A program made the position numbers and the translations under genes. This document shows, one piece after another, positions 17,072 through 26,035 of a DNA stretch of 64,000 bases; position 1 is the stretch's first letter; every line of letters begins with the position of its first letter. Under the pieces are notes generated by a model, which was not told where the DNA came from, made no database searches, and was given only the letters and a program-made list of their open reading frames with translations. Source of the DNA: an uncultured Pelagibacteraceae bacterium (GTDB lineage: Bacteria; Pseudomonadota; Alphaproteobacteria; Pelagibacterales; Pelagibacteraceae); assembly GCA_902615975.1 (NCBI GenBank), contig CACMRC010000005.1, forward strand, positions 37,738 through 101,737. The letters run 5' to 3'.

Positions 17072-18625
17072 TCAATCTTTATAAATAATGTTTCGCGCAG
17101 ACATAATTAGTTCATCCGCTTCTTCTTTTGATAGAGCAAAATCTTCGAGATAACCTTGGATTTTCACTCTCTCGCCTTTAACCACATCATAACCACCAGT
17201 TAATTCATCAGATGCTAGATCTGCAAAATCTTCTAAACTTAGAATTTTTTGTTCACCAAGTGTGACTAACATTCCCGGAGTTAAACCCTTTAAATTAATC
17301 AAAGCATCTTCAAGACCTAATTCTTTAATTCTCTGAGAAATATCCTCTTGATCCTTTTCATGAAACTCTTTGGCTCTTTCTATTAATGCTTTTGCAGTAT
17401 CTTCCTCTATACCTTCTATCTTCATTAAATTTTCAGCTGAACTATCTTTGATATCGTCAATAGTTGAAAAACCTTCGGCAACAAGTAACTGACCCAACGT
17501 TTCGTCTAACTCTAAATTTTTTACAAAGTTCTCTGTTTTTTCTTTAAATTCTAATTGTCTTCGTTCAGAGTCCTCTGCATCAGTCATTATATTAATTTCA
17601 TAATTTAAAAGTTTCGTTGCAAGTCTAACATTTTGACCTCTTCTTCCAATCGCTTTACTTAAATTTTCTTCAGTTAGAATTACATCAAGCTTTTTTCTTT
17701 CATTATCAACATTAACTCTTTGTACCTCGGCTGGAGATAAAGCATTTGAGACCAAAACTGCAGGATCTTCTGACCAATTAACTATATCTATTTTTTCTCC
17801 TTGAAGTTCATTTACAACAGCTTGAACTCTTGAACCTCTCATACCCACACAAGCACCCACTGGATCCAAAGATGTATCAACTGCTTTAACACATATTTTA
17901 GCTCTACTTCCAGGGTCTCTTGAAGAAGATTTAATTTCAATTAACCCATCATAAATTTCTGGAACCTCTTGAACAAAAAGTTTTTCCATAAATTTAGGAT
18001 GAGCTCTAGATAAAAATATTTGTTGTCCTCGAGGTTCTCTTCTAACATCACAACAATAAGCTTTTATACGATCACCTGCTTTAATATTTTCACGAGGGAT
18101 CAATTCATTTTTTTGAATTATTGCTTCAGTTCTTCCTAGATCAACAATTACATTTCCAAATTCTAATCTCTTTACAATTCCACTTAAAATTGTGTCTTTC
18201 TTATCAATAAAATCGTTAAATTGTCTTTCTCTTTCAGCTTCTCTTACATTAAAACTAATTACCTGTTTTGCAGTTTGGGCGGCTATTCTTCCAAAATCAA
18301 ATGAAGGAAGTGGCTGTAATATTTCGTCACCAATAGACTTATCTTTATTTAATTCATTTAAATTAATTGCATCTTCTAATTTTATCTCAGTATTTGCATT
18401 TTCAGGATTTTCAGCAATTATCAATTTTCTAAAAAGCTCAATATCTCCATTGTCTCTATTAATAGAAACTTTAATTTCATTTTCCTGTCCAAATTTTGAT
18501 TTTGCAGCTTTGGCAATACCCGTTTCCATTGAACTTATAATTAGCTCTTTATCAATTGATTTTTCTAAAGCTACAGCTTCAGCAATTCTTAATAACTCAA
18601 GTTTATCTGCTCTTTTATTTAACAT
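17072..18625 (-). CDS. nusA: Transcription termination/antitermination factor NusA
   Basis: RNA polymerase-binding elongation factor acting in pausing, termination and antitermination. The start is set at MLNKRADKLELLRIAEAV. The open frame extends 13 codons upstream through a terminator hairpin and is unlikely to be coding. Order: N-terminal RNAP-binding domain (1-130), S1 (GIVKRLEFGNVIVDLGRTE), KH1/KH2 (VGACVGMRGSRVQAVVNEL, LSKAIGRRGQNVRLATKLL) and C-terminal acidic repeats as in many proteobacteria. rimP, usually just upstream, is absent. It leads nusA-infB-rbfA-rpsO-pnp. Confidence 0.96.
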   Translation of the reverse strand: MLNKRADKLELLRIAEAVALEKSIDKELIISSMETGIAKAAKSKFGQENEIKVSINRDNGDIELFRKLIIAENPENANTEIKLEDAINLNELNKDKSIGDEILQPLPSFDFGRIAAQTAKQVISFNVREAERERQFNDFIDKKDTILSGIVKRLEFGNVIVDLGRTEAIIQKNELIPRENIKAGDRIKAYCCDVRREPRGQQIFLSRAHPKFMEKLFVQEVPEIYDGLIEIKSSSRDPGSRAKICVKAVDTSLDPVGACVGMRGSRVQAVVNELQGEKIDIVNWSEDPAVLVSNALSPAEVQRVNVDNERKKLDVILTEENLSKAIGRRGQNVRLATKLLNYEINIMTDAEDSERRQLEFKEKTENFVKNLELDETLGQLLVAEGFSTIDDIKDSSAENLMKIEGIEEDTAKALIERAKEFHEKDQEDISQRIKELGLEDALINLKGLTPGMLVTLGEQKILSLEDFADLASDELTGGYDVVKGERVKIQGYLEDFALSKEEADELIMSARNIIYKD

Positions 18626-18640
18626 AATTTTGTTTGCACC

Positions 18641-18667
18641 AAAAAAAAATGGGCTTAAGCCCATTTT
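18641..18667 (-). terminator. Intrinsic terminator/attenuator in the nusA leader
   Basis: On the minus strand a perfect hairpin with core TGGGCTTAAGCCCA (18650-18663, extended by flanking A/T pairs to 18646-18667) is followed by nine Ts. It lies between metK and nusA, 15 bp before the nusA ATG and downstream of a plausible promoter at 18691-18718. It therefore terminates metK transcripts, and it can also attenuate transcripts starting at that promoter. Confidence 0.8.
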
Positions 18668-18690
18668 GTAAAGTTCAATAATGTAACTGC

Positions 18691-18718
18691 AATATAGTAA
18701 AGTTTTTTTTTAATTCAA
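18691..18718 (-). promoter_or_regulatory. Candidate nusA promoter
   Basis: Minus-strand -35 TTGAAT (18713-18718), 16-bp spacer, -10 TATATT (18691-18696). It lies 7 bp beyond the metK stop and would start transcripts upstream of the intrinsic terminator. Matches are good but AT-rich DNA makes such hexamers common. Confidence 0.45.
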
Positions 18719-18724
18719 CAGAAA

Positions 18725-19894
18725 CTATTTAGAAAAAACGTTAGTTTTATCTGTTTTTTCCCATGAAAATGAACCATTTTCTTCTGATGCTCTACCAAAA
18801 TGGCCATAAGCAGCAGTTTTTTCATATATTGGTTTATTCAAATTTAACATTTCTCTAATGCCTCTAGGGCTTAAATCAAAATTTTCTTTTATCTTTTCCA
18901 CAACAAATTTATTTTTATCTAAATCATTATCAAATAAATCAACATAAATAGATAATGGTTTTGATACACCAATAGCATAAGCTAACTGGATTAAACATTT
19001 TTCAGCAATTTTAGAACCAACAACATTTTTAGCAATATACCTTGCCGCGTAAGCAGCTGATCTATCAACTTTAGTTGGATCTTTTCCTGAAAATGCACCA
19101 CCGCCATGAGGCGCGGCTCCACCATAAGTATCAACAATAATTTTTCTACCTGTCAATCCACAATCTCCATCTGGACCACCAATTACAAAATTTCCTGTCG
19201 GATTTACATAAAACTCATCCTCATTAAAACCATTAAGAAAATTCTCAGGAATAGATTTTAACATATAAGGTCTAAGTAAATCTCTAACTTGCAATTGATT
19301 AACATCTGGTGAATGCTGTGAAGAAATAACTACAGATTTTACTTTTGAAGGTTTTCCATCAACATACTCGAATGTTACCTGACTTTTCGAATCTGGTTCA
19401 ATATTTTTTAATATTCCAGATTTTCTATCTTCAGCCATTAATCGTAAAATTTTATGAGAATAATGTATAGGTGCTGGCATTAAAACATCTGTTTCATTAC
19501 ATGCGTATCCAAACATAATACCTTGATCTCCAGCTCCTTCATCTTTGTTTCCAGAAGAGTCTACGCCCATAGCAATATCAGCTGATTGAGAATGTAAATG
19601 ACTTTCAATTTTTGTAGCTTCTTTCCAGGTAAATCCTTCTTGGTCATAACCAATATCTTTTATACAATTTCTTACTTTTTCAATTAATTCATCTTTTTTA
19701 ATTTCTGGTCCTCTTACTTCACCAGCTAAAACAACTTTATTTGTTGTAGTTAATGTTTCGCAGGCAACTCTAGAATATGGATCTCCAGAAATAAAACTGT
19801 CAACAACCATATCTGAAATCCTATCAGAAACTTTATCTGGATGGCCTTCAGAGACAGACTCACTAGTAAAAAGATAATTTTTTAAATTACTCAT
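18725..19894 (-). CDS. metK: S-adenosylmethionine synthetase
   Basis: Makes SAM from methionine and ATP. It has 389 residues with the signatures [16 protein letters not shown] (N-terminal), the [12 protein letters not shown] hexapeptide region near residue 120 and [19 protein letters not shown] near residue 265. It starts inside the last codons of lnt (8-bp overlap), so it has no leader of its own and no riboswitch here. It ends before the strong nusA-leader terminator. trmB and rimP, which often follow metK in relatives, are not present. Confidence 0.97.
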   Translation of the reverse strand: MSNLKNYLFTSESVSEGHPDKVSDRISDMVVDSFISGDPYSRVACETLTTTNKVVLAGEVRGPEIKKDELIEKVRNCIKDIGYDQEGFTWKEATKIESHLHSQSADIAMGVDSSGNKDEGAGDQGIMFGYACNETDVLMPAPIHYSHKILRLMAEDRKSGILKNIEPDSKSQVTFEYVDGKPSKVKSVVISSQHSPDVNQLQVRDLLRPYMLKSIPENFLNGFNEDEFYVNPTGNFVIGGPDGDCGLTGRKIIVDTYGGAAPHGGGAFSGKDPTKVDRSAAYAARYIAKNVVGSKIAEKCLIQLAYAIGVSKPLSIYVDLFDNDLDKNKFVVEKIKENFDLSPRGIREMLNLNKPIYEKTAAYGHFGRASEENGSFSWEKTDKTNVFSK

Positions 19895-21431
19895 TTTTAA
19901 GTTTCTTAAATGAAAATATTAAAAAAATATACAACAAAATTATTAATCCAAAAATTTTATTTCCAAATTTTGCAAATAGAGTCATCTCTATTTTCCTTGA
20001 TTTACTTAAATCTATATAACCAGAATTATTTGCATCAACTTTTTGTTCAATTACTCCCATTGGGTTAATAATTGCTGTTACTCCATTGTTTGCAGATCTT
20101 AAAATATATTTTCCACTCTCTATAGCTCTAAAAATGCTATGAGTAAAATGTTGCTCTGGGCCAATTGATTTACCAAACCAACCATCTTCAGAAATATTTA
20201 CAATATAATCAAAATTACTATTTTTGAAAATTTTACCTGAATAAATTATTTCATAACAAATAAGAGGTAATATTTTCACTGACAAATTTCTATATTTTAA
20301 ATCAATTATGTTTCTTTCTTCACCTTTCGAGTATGATTGGTAGTCATTAGTAATTGTTTTTAAGCCAATACTTTTTAATATTTTTTCAAAAGGTAAAAAT
20401 TCACCAAAAGGAACAAGATTAATTTTTTTATATGAATTTATTATATTTAGATTGTGATCAAAAATCGATAATGAATTAAAATATTTAATAGTTTTATTTT
20501 CATCTTCTTTGCTATTAATTCCAATTGCTAGCAAATGATTTTCATTAAATTTATTTTCAAACAACCATTTGTATTCTTTTAGTTGTGCTTGTGAAATACC
20601 TGGAATAATACCTTCTGGCCAAATAAAAATTATTTTTTGATTTTTTTTAGGAGAGCTGATTTCAATTAACTCTTCTATGGCTTTTATGGGATCAATATTA
20701 TTATAAAATCTATCTATGCCTATATTTGAACTTAAAATTCTTATTTTATAATCAAGTTTTTTTACCTGTTGATTATTAAATTTTTCTAAATTTTGTGAAC
20801 CAAGTATATAAAATGACATTGTTGAAATAAGAAATGCAACACAAATACTAATATCTTTTTTATTCTCTCTTAAAATGAATATTGATGGGCTTGTAAATAA
20901 TGAAATACAGAAAAGATTAAAGCTGTATGTGCCTATGACTGATGTAATGTTTAAAATTTCGATTTGATTAGAAAAACTATAAGCAATTAAATTCCAAGGG
21001 AAACCAGTGAGTATTGATCCTCTCACAAATTCTACTATTCCAAATATTAAAGAAAAAAGAAAAAATGAGCTTAAATTATTATTTGGTTTTAAAACCACAA
21101 ATAGATAAGCAACTAAAGCATAAAACAAAGCTAAGAAACCAGGTATTAATATTATTGTAAAAGGTATTAAAAACTTAAAATTTTGATCAAACGTTAATGA
21201 TATTGAGATCCAATATAAATTACTTACAAAATAACCAAACCCAAATAACCAACCATAAAGAAAAAATATTCTTTTATTTCTATAAAACTTAATTTTTTTT
21301 ATTAAAAATATATAGAATAAACTAAAAGTTAAAAAATTTATTACAACATAATCAAATGGAGGTAAACTTAAGGAAGTAAGAACTCCTAATAAAATTAAAT
21401 AAATTAATTCAATATAAAATTTATTTTTCAA
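19887..21431 (-). CDS. lnt: Apolipoprotein N-acyltransferase
   Basis: Inner-membrane enzyme that adds the third acyl chain to lipoproteins. It has 514 residues, with about six to seven N-terminal membrane helices (to about 205), then a periplasmic nitrilase-like domain with the Glu-Lys-Cys triad. The Glu lies in [10 protein letters not shown] near residue 275, the Lys in [15 protein letters not shown] and the Cys in [27 protein letters not shown] and a C-terminal helix close it. Several predicted lipoproteins in this window are plausible substrates. It sits in the ybeZ-ybeY-lnt order typical of proteobacteria. Confidence 0.94.
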   Translation of the reverse strand: MKNKFYIELIYLILLGVLTSLSLPPFDYVVINFLTFSLFYIFLIKKIKFYRNKRIFFLYGWLFGFGYFVSNLYWISISLTFDQNFKFLIPFTIILIPGFLALFYALVAYLFVVLKPNNNLSSFFLFSLIFGIVEFVRGSILTGFPWNLIAYSFSNQIEILNITSVIGTYSFNLFCISLFTSPSIFILRENKKDISICVAFLISTMSFYILGSQNLEKFNNQQVKKLDYKIRILSSNIGIDRFYNNIDPIKAIEELIEISSPKKNQKIIFIWPEGIIPGISQAQLKEYKWLFENKFNENHLLAIGINSKEDENKTIKYFNSLSIFDHNLNIINSYKKINLVPFGEFLPFEKILKSIGLKTITNDYQSYSKGEERNIIDLKYRNLSVKILPLICYEIIYSGKIFKNSNFDYIVNISEDGWFGKSIGPEQHFTHSIFRAIESGKYILRSANNGVTAIINPMGVIEQKVDANNSGYIDLSKSRKIEMTLFAKFGNKIFGLIILLYIFLIFSFKKLKNE

Positions 21432-21432
21432 T

Positions 21433-21894
21433 TTAAGTTATTTTTGATTGTACAGATTTAAATAATAGATTTTCCTCTTTTGACATTTTAGAAGAATCTT
21501 TATTTTTTTTATGATCAAAACCTAAAAGATGAAGAAAACCATGTATGAATAATTTAGTAACTTTTTCTTTAAAAGATTTTAAATTTTGTGATCTTGGTTT
21601 GTCTAGATAATTATAGCTAATGATAATGTCTCCAAGATAAGTATTTTTTGAAATTTTTATTTTTTTATTTAATGGAAAAGACAATATATCGGTAGATTTA
21701 TTTTTTTTTCTAAAAACTTTATTTAATTTTTTAATATTTTGATTATTTGAAAGTAATAATGTTAAGGTTACTTTTTTATTCAAAAATTTATATTTTTTTG
21801 GAAAAGCTCTACATATTTTTTTAAAAAAAATATCTTTATTTTTAAGTTTTTTTGACCAAGCCTTCTCCTCAGAGAAGACATTAATACTAATCAT
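21433..21894 (-). CDS. ybeY: Endoribonuclease YbeY
   Basis: Zinc metallo-RNase in 16S 3'-end maturation and ribosome quality control. It has 153 residues; the metal-binding H-x3-H-x5-H motif is intact as HGFLHLLGFDH near residue 116, preceded by NKKVTLTLLLSNNQNIKKLN and STDILSFPL. Its start overlaps the phoH/ybeZ stop by 8 bp, and lnt follows after 1 bp. Very lysine-rich like its neighbours. Confidence 0.93.
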   Translation of the reverse strand: MISINVFSEEKAWSKKLKNKDIFFKKICRAFPKKYKFLNKKVTLTLLLSNNQNIKKLNKVFRKKNKSTDILSFPLNKKIKISKNTYLGDIIISYNYLDKPRSQNLKSFKEKVTKLFIHGFLHLLGFDHKKNKDSSKMSKEENLLFKSVQSKIT

Positions 21895-22882
21895 TATTTG
21901 AGTATGCTTTGACTATTTTAGAAACAAGTGGATGTCTGACTACATCTGAATGATCAAAATCAACTATGGATATTTCCTTTAAATGCCCTAGTAACTCTTT
22001 TGATCGAACTAATCCTGACATGCTTTTATTTGGTAAATCAATTTGAGATGGGTCACCATTTACTACAATTTTGGAATTTTCTCCAATACGTGTTAAAAAC
22101 ATTTTTATCTGAGTATCCGTAGCATTTTGTGCTTCATCTAGAATTGCAAAGGAATTTTTTAGAGTTCTACCTCTCATAAAAGCTAAAGGTGCAATCTCTA
22201 TATCTCCAATCTCAATCATTCTTTGTATTTTTTCAAAGTCGAAGAGATCATATAAAGAATCATACAAAGGTCTAAGATAAGGATCTACTTTTTCCTTCAT
22301 ATCACCAGGTAAAAATCCTAAACGTTCGCCTGCTTCTACAGCTGGTCTTGAAAGAATAATTCTCTCAATTTTTTTTTCTAAAAGCATAGTTAGACCCACA
22401 GCTACTGCCAAGAATGTTTTCCCTGTTCCTGCTGGCCCAGCTGAAATTACAATATCACTTTCCCTCAGAGCTCTCACATAGCTTTTTTGTTTTTCAGATC
22501 TAGGAATTATTGATTTTTTGGGAGTTTTGATAATGTCTGTAACGTTATTATTTTTTACTTTTTCATTTATCATAAAGTTGTCAATTGATGAAAGTATATC
22601 TTTATTCTCTATACTTCCATTATTAATAAACTGATTAGCCAAAAATTGAATAGCGTTTTTAATTTTTTCATTCTTTTCAGGTGTTGATTTAATTAAAATT
22701 GAATTTCCCCTTGAATATAAGCTACAATTTGTAATTTTCTCCAATTCTTGTAAATTTTTATTAAATTCTCCAACAACACCCATTAACAAGTTGTTGTCAT
22801 GAAATATAACACTTAAAGAATTGTTATCTGAATAAACAAATTTTAAAGACTGGTCGATATTTTTTTTTTTTATTTCACTCAA
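21887..22882 (-). CDS. ybeZ: PhoH-family ATPase YbeZ
   Basis: PhoH-like P-loop ATPase of 331 residues that partners YbeY in RNA metabolism. Walker A is SAGPAGTGKTFLAVAVG near residue 151. LSRPAVEAGERLGFLPGDM and FAILDEAQNAT (Walker B, DEAQ) follow, then VNGDPSQIDLP. An N-terminal KH-like region precedes the ATPase. It lies between miaB and ybeY, the classic miaB-ybeZ-ybeY-lnt cluster. Confidence 0.94.
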   Translation of the reverse strand: MSEIKKKNIDQSLKFVYSDNNSLSVIFHDNNLLMGVVGEFNKNLQELEKITNCSLYSRGNSILIKSTPEKNEKIKNAIQFLANQFINNGSIENKDILSSIDNFMINEKVKNNNVTDIIKTPKKSIIPRSEKQKSYVRALRESDIVISAGPAGTGKTFLAVAVGLTMLLEKKIERIILSRPAVEAGERLGFLPGDMKEKVDPYLRPLYDSLYDLFDFEKIQRMIEIGDIEIAPLAFMRGRTLKNSFAILDEAQNATDTQIKMFLTRIGENSKIVVNGDPSQIDLPNKSMSGLVRSKELLGHLKEISIVDFDHSDVVRHPLVSKIVKAYSNND

Positions 22883-22885
22883 GTT

Positions 22886-24214
22886 CTAAGCAACCTTCTG
22901 ATCCGAATTAGTTATAATTTCGCCGAATAATGTATTTCTATTACTATCTTTAATTCTTACTTGCACTATTTTTCCAACATCACTCTTTTTACCATTAAAA
23001 ATTACAGATGTCATATACTCAGATCTGCCAAAAGCTTTGCTTTTATCGTCGGTTAAATTTTCAACCAAAACATCTATAACTTTTCCCTTCAATGAGTTGT
23101 TCATTTGGATTTGATTTTCAAATAAAACATTTTGAATTTTTTCTAATCTTTCAAAAGAAATTTTTTTTTCAATTAAGTCAAGATTTTCAGCTACTGTTCC
23201 AGGTCTTGGGCTAAAGATGAAAGAGTAGGAGTTGATAAATTTAACCCTTTCAATTAAATTAAAGGTATCTTTAAAATCCTGATCTTCCTCATCGGGATAA
23301 CCTATAATAAAATCACTTGAAAATTCTATCTTTGGATTAATTTCTTTTAATTTATCAAAAGTATTTAGATATTCCTCAATAGTATGTTTTCTATTCATTG
23401 AGTTTAAAATTTTATTAGATCCACTTTGGACAGGTAAATGCACAAGTGGCATTAACTTTTTAGAAGTTTTATAAACTTCAATTAAATCCTCAGTCATATC
23501 TTTTGGGTGAGATGTTGTGTATCTAACTCTTTTAATTTCAGATATTTTTTCAATATTTAAAATCAAATCTGATAGTCTGAATCCCTCATTATCATAAGCA
23601 TTTACATTTTGACCAAGTAAAATTATTTCTTTTGCACCATTATCAGCTAAATATTTTGCTTCATCCAAAATTTGTTTAAATGGTCGAGAATATTCTGGTC
23701 CTCTTGTATATGGAACCACACAAAAATGACAAAACTTATCACATCCTTCTTGAATGGTTAAAAAAGATGAAACTTTTCCGGCTTCATTTTTTATTTTACT
23801 TAAATATTTAAATTTAGAAACTGCATCAAATTCAGTCTCTTCTTTCTTTTTCTTTTTTTTAATATAATTTAAAATTGTATCATTAATTTTATGATAAGCT
23901 TGAGGACCAATTACTAAATCTATATAAGGTTCTCTTTTAAGCATTTCTTGGTTTTCTGCTTGAGCAACACAACCTGCAATAATCACCAATGGTTTTTTTT
24001 TAGATCTAAAAATTTTTTTTACTCTACCTATTTCATGATAAACTTTTTCTTTTGCTTTATCCCTAATGTGACATGTGTTTAAAAGATAACAGTTTGCTTC
24101 TTCATATTTTTCTGTTTTTTTATAACCAATTTTTTTAACTGAATCATATATCCTATTAGAGTCATACTCATTCATTTGACATCCAAAAGTTTTAATAAAT
24201 ATTTTTTGATTCAT
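22886..24214 (-). CDS. miaB: tRNA-2-methylthio-N6-dimethylallyladenosine synthase
   Basis: Radical-SAM methylthiotransferase acting on i6A37 of tRNAs. It has 442 residues. The UPF0004 domain Cys residues are in TFGCQMNEYDS, LNTCHIRDKA and IAGCVAQ. The radical-SAM cluster is QEGCDKFCHFCVVPYTRG (C-x3-C-x2-C) near residue 157, and a C-terminal TRAM domain follows. A lysine run (KKKKKEET) near residue 120 is a linker oddity. It is 2 bp from fur and 3 bp from ybeZ. Confidence 0.96.
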   Translation of the reverse strand: MNQKIFIKTFGCQMNEYDSNRIYDSVKKIGYKKTEKYEEANCYLLNTCHIRDKAKEKVYHEIGRVKKIFRSKKKPLVIIAGCVAQAENQEMLKREPYIDLVIGPQAYHKINDTILNYIKKKKKKEETEFDAVSKFKYLSKIKNEAGKVSSFLTIQEGCDKFCHFCVVPYTRGPEYSRPFKQILDEAKYLADNGAKEIILLGQNVNAYDNEGFRLSDLILNIEKISEIKRVRYTTSHPKDMTEDLIEVYKTSKKLMPLVHLPVQSGSNKILNSMNRKHTIEEYLNTFDKLKEINPKIEFSSDFIIGYPDEEDQDFKDTFNLIERVKFINSYSFIFSPRPGTVAENLDLIEKKISFERLEKIQNVLFENQIQMNNSLKGKVIDVLVENLTDDKSKAFGRSEYMTSVIFNGKKSDVGKIVQVRIKDSNRNTLFGEIITNSDQKVA

Positions 24215-24216
24215 AA

Positions 24217-24630
24217 TTATTGGGATTTTTTCTTAACCCCATATAATTCTAATTTATGGTCTACTAATTTATATCCATATTTTTCTGCAACTTTTTTTTG
24301 CAACTTTTCAATTTCTTCGTCTACAAATTCTATGATTTCACCAGTTTTCACATCTATTAAATGATCGTGATGGCCTTCATTTAATTCTTCATATCTAGCT
24401 TTTCCACCTTTAAACTCATGCTTTGTTAATATTCCAGACTCTTCAAATAGTTTTACCGTTCTATAAACAGTTGCAATACTTATTTTTGGATCAATTTTAG
24501 ACACTCTATTATAAAGTTCATCTACATCTGGATGGTCAGAAGACTCGGACATTACTTGTGCAATCACTCTTCTTTGATCAGTTAATTTAACCCCTTTAGC
24601 TATACATTTTTGCTCTATTGTTTCTGACAT
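24217..24630 (-). CDS. fur: Ferric uptake regulator family protein
   Basis: Fur-family transcription factor of 137 residues. The winged helix shows GVKLTDQRRVIAQVM and ISIATVYRTVKLFEESGIL. The metal region shows ARYEELNEGHHDHLIDVKTGEIIEF, the Fur/Mur-type HHDH motif. The C-terminal CxxC pairs are absent. In alphaproteobacteria this paralogue is often Mur (manganese) in function while Irr handles iron, so metal specificity is uncertain. It lies between tsaB and miaB. Confidence 0.87.
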   Translation of the reverse strand: MSETIEQKCIAKGVKLTDQRRVIAQVMSESSDHPDVDELYNRVSKIDPKISIATVYRTVKLFEESGILTKHEFKGGKARYEELNEGHHDHLIDVKTGEIIEFVDEEIEKLQKKVAEKYGYKLVDHKLELYGVKKKSQ

Positions 24631-24639
24631 AAAATAATT

Positions 24640-25026
24640 TTAACTTAAATAAATAGGGTTAATCAAATTTTTTTTAATATTAAATTTATCGCACAAATGA
24701 GGGATATTTTCGTATTTTATGTCTTTTTCACCTTTAAAATCTTGAATGCTATAACAATAGTAATCAATATTATGAGTTAAATTAAACGCTTTAACTATAG
24801 AAAGCGAGTTTCGTATTCCTGCAAAGCTTCCAGGTCCTCTATTTAAATAAATTGTATTAATGTCTTTCAAGTTAAATTGATGGGAATTTAAAAAATCATT
24901 AATAATCAAAGTTAATTTTTCATAATTAATTTTAGTATTCTCTTTAGTAATATTATAAATATCATTAATAGTAATGATCATTAAAAAAATTTTTTCTCCT
25001 GTAACATCAATTATCAGTTTATTCAT
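24640..25026 (-). CDS. tsaB: Truncated TsaB-like tRNA threonylcarbamoyladenosine protein
   Basis: Non-catalytic ASKHA-fold partner of TsaD in t6A37 synthesis. Only about 128 residues are present, against roughly 220 in the usual family, so the C-terminal lobe is missing. The diagnostic RGPGSFAGIRNSLSIVKAF is intact. The start is set at MNKLIIDVTGEK; the open frame extends 17 codons further. Its 5' end overlaps the divergent deacetylase gene by 53 bp. rimI, commonly next to tsaB, is absent. Confidence 0.7.
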   Translation of the reverse strand: MNKLIIDVTGEKIFLMIITINDIYNITKENTKINYEKLTLIINDFLNSHQFNLKDINTIYLNRGPGSFAGIRNSLSIVKAFNLTHNIDYYCYSIQDFKGEKDIKYENIPHLCDKFNIKKNLINPIYLS

Positions 25027-26035
25027 AATTATATTTTTTTCTAATATCAGTTCTAAATCAGATGAAAATAATATCAAATACTATTCCAATGATGAAGGAA
25101 TTCTATCAATAATGTATCATCGGTTTAATGAGAATAAATACCCATCTACCAATATTAAAATGGATATATTTGAGAAACACATGAATATTATTAAGAACTC
25201 AGATTTTAATTTTCTTAATCCAAATAATTTTGATGAGCAGTTTAGAATATCAAAATCAAAAAAAAAAATTTTAATAACTATCGATGATGCATTTGAATCT
25301 TTCTATACTGAAGCATGGCCTTATCTTAAAGAAAATAAAATTCCATTTATTTTATTTGTTTCAACTGAACCAGTAGGAAAAAGAGGTTATATGACTTGGG
25401 AACAAATTAAGGAGGTTGAAAGTAATGATTTTGTTTATATAGGACATCATTCTCACACACATGAATATCTTATAGATGAAAGCAATGAGAAATTTGTTTT
25501 AGATATTGAAACAGCTAATAAAATTTTTCTTAAAGAACTTGGTTATATTCCCAGTCTATTCTCATATCCGTTTGGTGAGTACTCTAAATTTATGAGAGAT
25601 TATATATCTAAAAATTTCAAATACGCTTTTGGTCAGCATTCTGGAGTCATTGATTTAAATAAAAATAAATTTGAATTACCTAGATTTCCAATTAATGAGA
25701 AATATGGAGAATTAAAAAGATTTAAATCAATAATTAATTATTTTCCACTAGAATATAAAAAAATACTTCCTGAAGAAAAACAACTATTTGAAAATACAAA
25801 CCCTCCAAATTTCAAAGTTGAATTTTTCAAGGAGCAAAAAAATTTGTCTAATATTAGTTGCTATTCTAATGAGGGAGACATTTGGGAAAAATCAAAAACA
25901 AGCTTTGCCAACAAAACTCTAACGATTGAATTTAGGGAGCCATTCAAACCAAGAAGAGGAAGAATTAATTGCTCTCTGAATGATAACGGAAAATGGAGAT
26001 GGTTTGGAGTTCAATTTCCTATAAAAACAAATTAA
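24974..26035 (+). CDS. Exported polysaccharide deacetylase
   Basis: NodB-fold carbohydrate esterase of 353 residues. An N-terminal signal or anchor (SIISLFIIIFFSNISS, about 12-27) requires the start inside tsaB. Catalytic marks are ITIDDAFESFYTEAWPYL (motif 1, DD), HHSHTHEYL (motif 2, H-x3-H) near residue 158 and FSYPFGEYS (motif 3). The C-terminal 90 residues form an extra domain of unknown role. It could act on peptidoglycan or an exported glycan; the substrate is unknown. It ends convergent with the Bax-like gene, overlapping 4 bp. Confidence 0.82.
   Translation: MIIKKIFSPVTSIISLFIIIFFSNISSKSDENNIKYYSNDEGILSIMYHRFNENKYPSTNIKMDIFEKHMNIIKNSDFNFLNPNNFDEQFRISKSKKKILITIDDAFESFYTEAWPYLKENKIPFILFVSTEPVGKRGYMTWEQIKEVESNDFVYIGHHSHTHEYLIDESNEKFVLDIETANKIFLKELGYIPSLFSYPFGEYSKFMRDYISKNFKYAFGQHSGVIDLNKNKFELPRFPINEKYGELKRFKSIINYFPLEYKKILPEEKQLFENTNPPNFKVEFFKEQKNLSNISCYSNEGDIWEKSKTSFANKTLTIEFREPFKPRRGRINCSLNDNGKWRWFGVQFPIKTN

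Noticed and set aside
18192..18671. 159-codon plus-strand frame antisense to the start of nusA
   Set aside because: Shadow of nusA; Ser/Leu/Ile-rich product with no family features.
18600..19960. SAM riboswitch controlling metK
   Set aside because: metK starts inside lnt with no leader, and the hairpin after it is a simple terminator without aptamer features.
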